The notes beneath the pieces are model-generated. The model did no database searches and was not told where the DNA came from. It worked only from the letters and a program-made list of their open reading frames with translations. DNA of 10,689 nucleotides from Ahniella sp. (lineage in GTDB: Bacteria > Pseudomonadota > Gammaproteobacteria > Xanthomonadales > Ahniellaceae). The number at the start of each line of letters is the position of its first letter. The stretch's first letter is position 1. A program made the translations under genes and the position numbers. Of the stretch, positions 6,904 to 10,689 are shown in pieces. Location of the stretch: NCBI GenBank assembly GCA_016712105.1, contig JADJRU010000040.1, positions 1 through 10,689 on the forward strand, written 5' to 3'.

Positions 6904-7959
6904 ATGGAACAATTTGATTATCTGGTGTTCATCGGGCGGTTCGAGCCCTTTCACAACGGTCATGCTGCCGTTGCCCGCTTTGCGCTGAGTCGTGCGCACA
7001 AGCTGATTGTCCTGATTGGTTCTGCGGATTTGCCGCGGACCGTCAAAAACCCCTGGTCGGTTGCCGAGCGCAGCGTGATGATTGGTGCGGCGTTGCCGGA
7101 GCATCGGGAGCGACTGATCCTGCGTCCGCTGCGGGACCATCTTTACAACGAGGCGCAGTGGATCACCTCGGTCCAGCGCCTGGTGCACGACGCGATCCTG
7201 GCGGATGGAGGTAATCCCGCCGAAGCTCGGGTGGGTCTGATCGGCAAACAGAAGGATCCGTCGAGTTACTACCTGCAGGAGTTTCCGCAGTGGCGACTGC
7301 TGGATGTTCAGCACACCGAAACCCTGTCGGCCACCGAACTGCGCCGATACCTGTTCGAGGCCGGGATGGTGAACGTCCATGGCGGCCTGTTGATGTTGCG
7401 CGGCAACGTGCCGGAGCCGGTGTTCGACATGCTCGAAGCATTCCGCAAGTCATCGCCGGCGTTTGCGCAGCTTGTTGCCGAGTATCAATTTCTCGAACAG
7501 TATCGTGAGGCCTGGGCTGCGGCACCGTACCCGCCGACGTTTGTCACCACGGATGCTGTGGTGGTGCATTCCGGGCATGTGTTGCTGGTGCGCCGTCGTG
7601 CCGAGCCGGGCAAGGGACTCTGGGCCTTGCCTGGTGGCTTCGTGGGCCAGCATGAGGGGCTTCTCGATGCCTGTCTGCGGGAACTTCGCGAAGAAACCCG
7701 CCTGAAGGTGCCGGTCCCGGTGTTGCGCGGTTCCTTGCGCAACAGCCATGTCTTCGACCATCCCGAACGCAGTGCGCGCGGACGCACCATTACCCACGCG
7801 TTCCATTTCGACTTCCCGACCGGTGAATTGCCGGTCGTGCGCGGTGGTGATGATGCCGACAAGGCGCGCTGGATCGCGGTCAGTGAAGCCCTGGAAATGG
7901 GCCCGCAACTGTTCGAAGACCATTTGCACATTCTTGAGTATTTCCTCGGCCGCAGTTGA
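6904..7959 (+). CDS. nadM: Bifunctional NMN adenylyltransferase / Nudix hydrolase
   Basis: A 351-residue cytoplasmic fusion. The N-terminal part (about 1-180) is a nucleotidyltransferase of the NadM type: GRFEPFHNGH (11-20) is the nucleotide-binding motif, and TLSATELRRYLF (140-151) is the second S/T-x-x-R motif. It joins NMN and ATP to form NAD and pyrophosphate. The C-terminal part (about 210-351) is a Nudix hydrolase with box residues Gly245, Glu251, Arg259-Glu260 and Glu263-Glu264; characterised relatives such as Synechocystis Slr0787 hydrolyse ADP-ribose. The final Gly of the general Nudix consensus is Arg266 here, which may be normal for this subfamily. The start has a strong GAGGGAG ribosome site. 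It is followed 62 bases later by nadV, and this pairing is a known non-deamidating salvage unit. Confidence 0.93.
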   Translation: MEQFDYLVFIGRFEPFHNGHAAVARFALSRAHKLIVLIGSADLPRTVKNPWSVAERSVMIGAALPEHRERLILRPLRDHLYNEAQWITSVQRLVHDAILADGGNPAEARVGLIGKQKDPSSYYLQEFPQWRLLDVQHTETLSATELRRYLFEAGMVNVHGGLLMLRGNVPEPVFDMLEAFRKSSPAFAQLVAEYQFLEQYREAWAAAPYPPTFVTTDAVVVHSGHVLLVRRRAEPGKGLWALPGGFVGQHEGLLDACLRELREETRLKVPVPVLRGSLRNSHVFDHPERSARGRTITHAFHFDFPTGELPVVRGGDDADKARWIAVSEALEMGPQLFEDHLHILEYFLGRS

Positions 7960-8005
7960 TGCGCGAGGACAAGTCCGGCGGACAGACTGCCGGTTCAACC
8001 AGACG

Positions 8006-8013
8006 AGAAGGAG
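8006..8013 (+). promoter_or_regulatory. Ribosome binding site that fixes the nadV start
   Basis: AGAAGGAG lies 8 bases before the ATG at 8022. It supports that start over the in-frame ATG at 7956, which would overlap the nadM stop and add 22 residues without family resemblance. A small CCGGC/GCCGG inverted repeat (7975-7993) sits earlier in the same 62-base gap. Confidence 0.8.
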
Positions 8014-8021
8014 CTTCCGTC

Positions 8022-9425
8022 ATGAACTACCTTGAAAACCCGATCCTCAACACCGACAGCTACAAGGCCAGTCACTGGCTTCAGTATCCGCCCGGCACCC
8101 GCGCGACGTTCTTCTACGTTGAAAGCCGGGGCGGGGTGTACGACCGGACCGTGTTCTTCGGTCTGCAGTCCATCCTCAAGCAACATTTCAGCCGCGCGAT
8201 CACGCACGCCGATGTCGACGAAGCCGCCGCCTTGTTTGCGGCACATGGTGAGCCGTTCAACGAGACCGGTTGGCGCGACATTGTGGATCGCTTGGGTGGC
8301 CGTTTGCCGATGCGCATTCGTGCCGTAGCGGAAGGCAGTGTGGTGCCGACGCACCAATGCCTGGTGACGATCGAAAGCACTGATGATCAGGCATTCTGGG
8401 TTCCGAGTTACTTTGAAACGCTGCTGCTGCGGCTTTGGTATCCGGTCACTGTCGCAACGATCAGTTGGCAGGTGAAACAGACGATCCGCCAGTTCCTGGA
8501 ACGGACCAGTGACGATCCTGTCGGGCAACTGCCGTTCAAGTTGCATGACTTCGGTGCGCGAGGGGTGTCGAGTACGGAGTCGGCAGCCATTGGCGGCATG
8601 TCGCACCTCGTCAATTTCCTCGGCACCGACACCGTGTCGGGTTTGCTCGCGGCACGCCGGTTCTACCACGAGCCGATGGCGGGCTTCTCGATTCCGGCTG
8701 CGGAGCACAGCACGATTACCTCCTGGGGTCGCGAACGCGAGGTGGATGCCTATCGCAACATGTTGCGCCAGTTCGCGAAGCCCGGCCATCTGGTGGCCGT
8801 GGTGTCCGACAGCTACGACATTTTTCACGCCGTGCGCGAGCACTGGGGCAAGACGCTGCGGGACGAAGTGATCGCGAGCGGCGCCACACTCGTGGTGCGC
8901 CCGGATTCCGGCGAACCGGTGGACGTGGTGCATCAGTGCCTGACGCTGCTCGACGAAGCTTTTGGCCACACAGTGAACGGCAAGGGCTTCAAGGTGCTGC
9001 ATCATGTCCGCGTGATCCAGGGCGACGGCGTCAATCCAATCAGCATCCGCGCCATCCTCGATCGCATCACCAGTGCAGGTTACGCGACCGACAACCTGGC
9101 CTTCGGCATGGGTGGTGCGCTGCTTCAGCAGATGAATCGCGACACGCAGAAATTCGCTCTGAAGTGTTCGGCTGCGCAAGTTGACGGGCAGTGGATCGAT
9201 GTCTACAAGGACCCGGTCACGGACAAGGGCAAACGCAGCAAACGTGGGCGACTCACATTGGTTCGCCACCGCGAATACGGTACCTGGCAGACCTTGCCGC
9301 AGGATCCGGCGCATTGGCCGATGGGTTATGAGGATGCGCTGGTCACGGTATGGGAGAACGGAACATTGGTGAGTGATCAGACGTTTGCTGAGGTGCGTTC
9401 GCGAGCGGATGCCGAGCGGTTGTAA
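8022..9425 (+). CDS. nadV: Nicotinamide phosphoribosyltransferase
   Basis: A 467-residue cytoplasmic enzyme of the NAMPT/NadV family that makes NMN and pyrophosphate from nicotinamide and PRPP. It aligns by eye with human NAMPT throughout: ILNTDSYKASHWLQYPPGT (8-26), HDFGARGVSSTESA (175-188), NFLGTDTVSGL (198-208) with Asp203 matching human Asp219, IPAAEHSTITSWG (224-236) with His229 matching the phosphorylated human His247, VVRPDSGEP (291-299) with Arg293 and Asp295 matching Arg311 and Asp313, VIQGDGV (331-337), and KDPVTDKGKRSKRGRL (396-411). All expected catalytic and substrate residues are present, so it should be active. Its product is the substrate of NadM encoded just upstream; together they allow nicotinamide to be recycled without deamidation. 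The stop is followed after 13 bases by a hairpin-bearing repeat that could end or stabilise the transcript. Confidence 0.96.
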   Translation: MNYLENPILNTDSYKASHWLQYPPGTRATFFYVESRGGVYDRTVFFGLQSILKQHFSRAITHADVDEAAALFAAHGEPFNETGWRDIVDRLGGRLPMRIRAVAEGSVVPTHQCLVTIESTDDQAFWVPSYFETLLLRLWYPVTVATISWQVKQTIRQFLERTSDDPVGQLPFKLHDFGARGVSSTESAAIGGMSHLVNFLGTDTVSGLLAARRFYHEPMAGFSIPAAEHSTITSWGREREVDAYRNMLRQFAKPGHLVAVVSDSYDIFHAVREHWGKTLRDEVIASGATLVVRPDSGEPVDVVHQCLTLLDEAFGHTVNGKGFKVLHHVRVIQGDGVNPISIRAILDRITSAGYATDNLAFGMGGALLQQMNRDTQKFALKCSAAQVDGQWIDVYKDPVTDKGKRSKRGRLTLVRHREYGTWQTLPQDPAHWPMGYEDALVTVWENGTLVSDQTFAEVRSRADAERL

Positions 9426-9438
9426 GTGGCAAAGTCGG

Positions 9439-9597
9439 TTCTTCTCCCGCTTGCGGGAGAAGATGCCCGAAGGCTGAGAAAACTGCCTTTAGACAATATG
9501 TTCTTCTCCCGCTTTGCGGGAGAAGATGCCCAAAGGCTGAGAAAACTGTTTTGGGCAATATGTTCTTCTCCCGCTTGCGGGAGAAGATGCCCGAAGG
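9439..9597. repeat. 62-base tandem repeat, two full copies and one partial
   Basis: Units at 9439-9500 and 9501-9562 are each 62 bases and nearly identical, differing by a few substitutions and compensating one-base changes. A third copy at 9563-9597 repeats the first 35 bases of unit 1 exactly and then diverges. Each begins with TTCTTCTCCCGC and holds a hairpin with arms CTTCTCCCGC/GCGGGAGAAG (9441-9462, 9503-9525, 9565-9586). It starts 13 bases after the nadV stop. The stems lack a following T-run, so they are not classic terminators, though they may slow decay or end transcription. No gene is seen between 9426 and 9888. Confidence 0.9.
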
Positions 9598-9710
9598 GCA
9601 GATGAGGGCAATCTGGCGACGAACCAATCTTCGCGCCAGACCAATCTTCGCGCCAAACTCTCCCTCATCCGGTCCTGCGGACCACCTTCTCCCGGTGAAC
9701 CGGGAGAAGG
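9565..9710. repeat. Mirrored intergenic element (MITE/REPIN-like)
   Basis: The outer ends are two related hairpins: CTTCTCCCGC/GCGGGAGAAG at 9565-9586 and CCTTCTCCCGG-TGAA-CCGGGAGAAGG at 9685-9710. Inside these lie inverted arms GATGAGGG (9601-9608) and CCCTCATC (9662-9669), then a small GGTCC-TGC-GGACC hairpin (9671-9683). The whole therefore has symmetry from end to end over 146 bases, as expected of a short non-autonomous repeat. The tandem units just upstream look like repeated copies of its left end. No coding sequence or target duplication is recognised. Confidence 0.7.
9623..9656. repeat. 17-base direct repeat, two copies
   Basis: ACCAATCTTCGCGCCA occurs at 9623-9638 and again at 9640-9655, giving a 17-base period, in the middle of the mirrored element. 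It is likely a slippage duplication within the repeat. Confidence 0.85.
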
Positions 9711-9888
9711 CAGAATCGAATCCATCCGTCGCGCGCTGCGACAGTGCATTCGCTTGATCGGCTGACCCACCCCAGATGCTGTCATGCAGCCTTCGACTCT
9801 TCGTTCCAGATCGAACGTCGTGATCGATCACGAGGTCTTTGCCCAGCAACACGCTCCGGGTTTGGGTCTTTGGGCACACACTGGCATC

Positions 9889-10470
9889 ATGGCGTTACCG
9901 AAACCCGAGCATTCAGTCATGAGATCTGCCACGGACCACCAGACTTTTCGCGCCCGATTCAACCCGCTGATCAAGCCCTATCTGGTGCTCTATGGCGCGG
10001 CGGTCATGGCCATGACTTTGGTCTTGTTGCCACTGGCGGTGGTGTGGGTGTGCGGGATCGGCCAATGGTGGGCAAGCCACTATTTCGAAAAGCTCGAATG
10101 TGAACTTGGGCCGAAAATGCTTCGGTTCCGGAAGGGCATCCTGTTTCAGGTTGAAAAGTCGATCCCGCTCGAAAACATTCAGGATGTGACGTTCATCGAA
10201 GGACCAATCCTGCGGCAGTTCAATCTGAGCACGATCAAGTTCGAAACCGCCGGGCAAAGCATGGGGCAGGCGCATGACATGACCTTGGTCGGCATCATCG
10301 ATGCCGAGGCGTTCCGGACCAGAATCCTGGAGGCGCGCGAATTGCTGCGTTCGGGCGCCATGCAGCCACGTGTGCAGTCGGCCATCGAAAACGAACAGAT
10401 CGTGCTGTTGCGGAACATCAAGGAACGATTGGACGACATCGCGAACCTGTTGCGCAATCGAAAGCCATGA
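9889..10470 (+). CDS. bPH2 (DUF304/YdbS-like) membrane protein
   Basis: About 193 residues from the ATG at 9889. Residues 31-61 are hydrophobic, forming one long or two short membrane segments. A bacterial pleckstrin-homology-like domain follows, with the family pattern LRFRKGILFQVEKSIPLENI (78-97), QDVTFIEGPILRQFNLSTIKF as a whole (98-118) and ETAG (119-122). The tail, about 163-190 (IENEQIVLLRNIKERLDDIA and on), is probably a coiled coil. The molecular role of such proteins is not settled. The frame is open from 9784; starts at 9889 and 9919 are both possible and neither has a clear ribosome site. The extra residues before 9889 do not resemble the family. Its stop overlaps the next start as ATGA, so the two are cotranslated. 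Confidence 0.75.
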   Translation: MALPKPEHSVMRSATDHQTFRARFNPLIKPYLVLYGAAVMAMTLVLLPLAVVWVCGIGQWWASHYFEKLECELGPKMLRFRKGILFQVEKSIPLENIQDVTFIEGPILRQFNLSTIKFETAGQSMGQAHDMTLVGIIDAEAFRTRILEARELLRSGAMQPRVQSAIENEQIVLLRNIKERLDDIANLLRNRKP

Positions 10471-10689
10471 CTGAACGACATGGGGCAGGGCAAGTACTGC
10501 TCGACGGCCTGGGTCCCTTATCGACCTTGCCTTGGCGCGCGCAGATGCAGGTCATGTTGAGATTGATGGAGCGCGTGGCGCTGACCATGTCCGAGGATCT
10601 GGCGGTGATTCCGCGTGCGCAGCAGGTGCGGTGGTTTCAGCGTCGGCAGGAACGGCTGGGTTTGCTGGGCCAGACTTCCGAGACCGACG
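10467..10689 (+). CDS. Unrecognised protein, N-terminal part, cut by window end
   Basis: The frame starts with ATG overlapping the bPH2 stop (ATGA) and stays open for 74 codons to the window edge. The visible sequence begins MTERHGAGQVLLDGLGPLST and continues with an amphipathic, Arg- and Gln-rich stretch (RAQMQVMLRLMERVALTM, RAQQVRWFQRRQERLGLLGQ) that looks helical; there is no signal peptide or membrane segment so far. I do not recognise it. The overlapping start and matching base composition make it a likely real gene in the same operon as the bPH2 protein; a second bPH2-related protein is possible but not supported by what is visible. Confidence 0.6.
   Translation, partial: MTERHGAGQVLLDGLGPLSTLPWRAQMQVMLRLMERVALTMSEDLAVIPRAQQVRWFQRRQERLGLLGQTSETD

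Noticed and set aside
7995..9314. 439-residue minus-strand frame opposite nadV
   Set aside because: It is the mirror of a strongly conserved enzyme gene in a GC-rich genome. Its translation is His/Arg-rich and shows no family pattern.
6017..9425. Idea that vapBC and the NAD operon form one NAD-based defence system
   Set aside because: The two units are divergent and each is complete and ordinary by itself. Neither encodes a NADase, TIR or Sir2 domain, so the neighbourhood alone does not support a joint function.
9441..9525. Tandem hairpins read as a CRISPR array
   Set aside because: The repeated unit includes the supposed spacer: the 62-base copies are alike across their full length, there are only two and a half copies, and no cas gene is present.

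Overview
The window is 10.7 kb of high-GC bacterial chromosome. Gene content, codon use and the style of intergenic repeats suggest a gammaproteobacterium, probably Lysobacterales (Xanthomonadales). That assignment is inference: there is no rRNA or marker gene here. I see no tRNA, rRNA, CRISPR array, transposase or phage gene.

Layout. (1) 97-2618, minus strand: a two-gene cell-envelope O-acylation module, an MBOAT acyltransferase followed by a membrane-anchored SGNH-fold partner. The MBOAT reading frame is broken by one extra base near position 1445. (2) 2770-3267, plus strand: tspO. It converges, with only 10 bases between, on a DUF2306-type membrane protein (3278-4081, minus). (3) 4251-4396: five consecutive, mostly perfect hairpins packed into 146 bases, just upstream of a membrane-anchored AraC-type regulator (4432-5556, plus). 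(4) 5557-6016: no gene, but a 79-base imperfect inverted repeat. (5) 6017-6678, minus: a vapBC toxin-antitoxin pair with overlapping ATGA junction and nested operator-like palindromes upstream. (6) 6904-9425, plus: a two-gene NAD salvage operon. NadV makes NMN from nicotinamide and PRPP, and the bifunctional NadM-Nudix protein adenylates NMN to NAD and carries a Nudix hydrolase domain; its leader contains a hairpin. (7) 9426-9888: a repeat-rich, gene-free stretch with a 62-base tandem repeat and a mirrored 146-base element ending in CTTCTCCCG hairpins. (8) 9889 to the end, plus: a bacterial-PH (bPH2) membrane protein overlapping by ATGA an unrecognised gene that leaves the window.

The clearest functional story is the NAD operon, a complete two-step non-deamidating salvage route. 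The envelope module is recognisable but has no polysaccharide genes beside it to name its substrate. The strongest unexplained structure is the five-hairpin block, followed by the 9.4-9.7 kb repeat element. I do not see a convincing new multi-gene system; the novelty lies in the intergenic structures and the broken acyltransferase frame.
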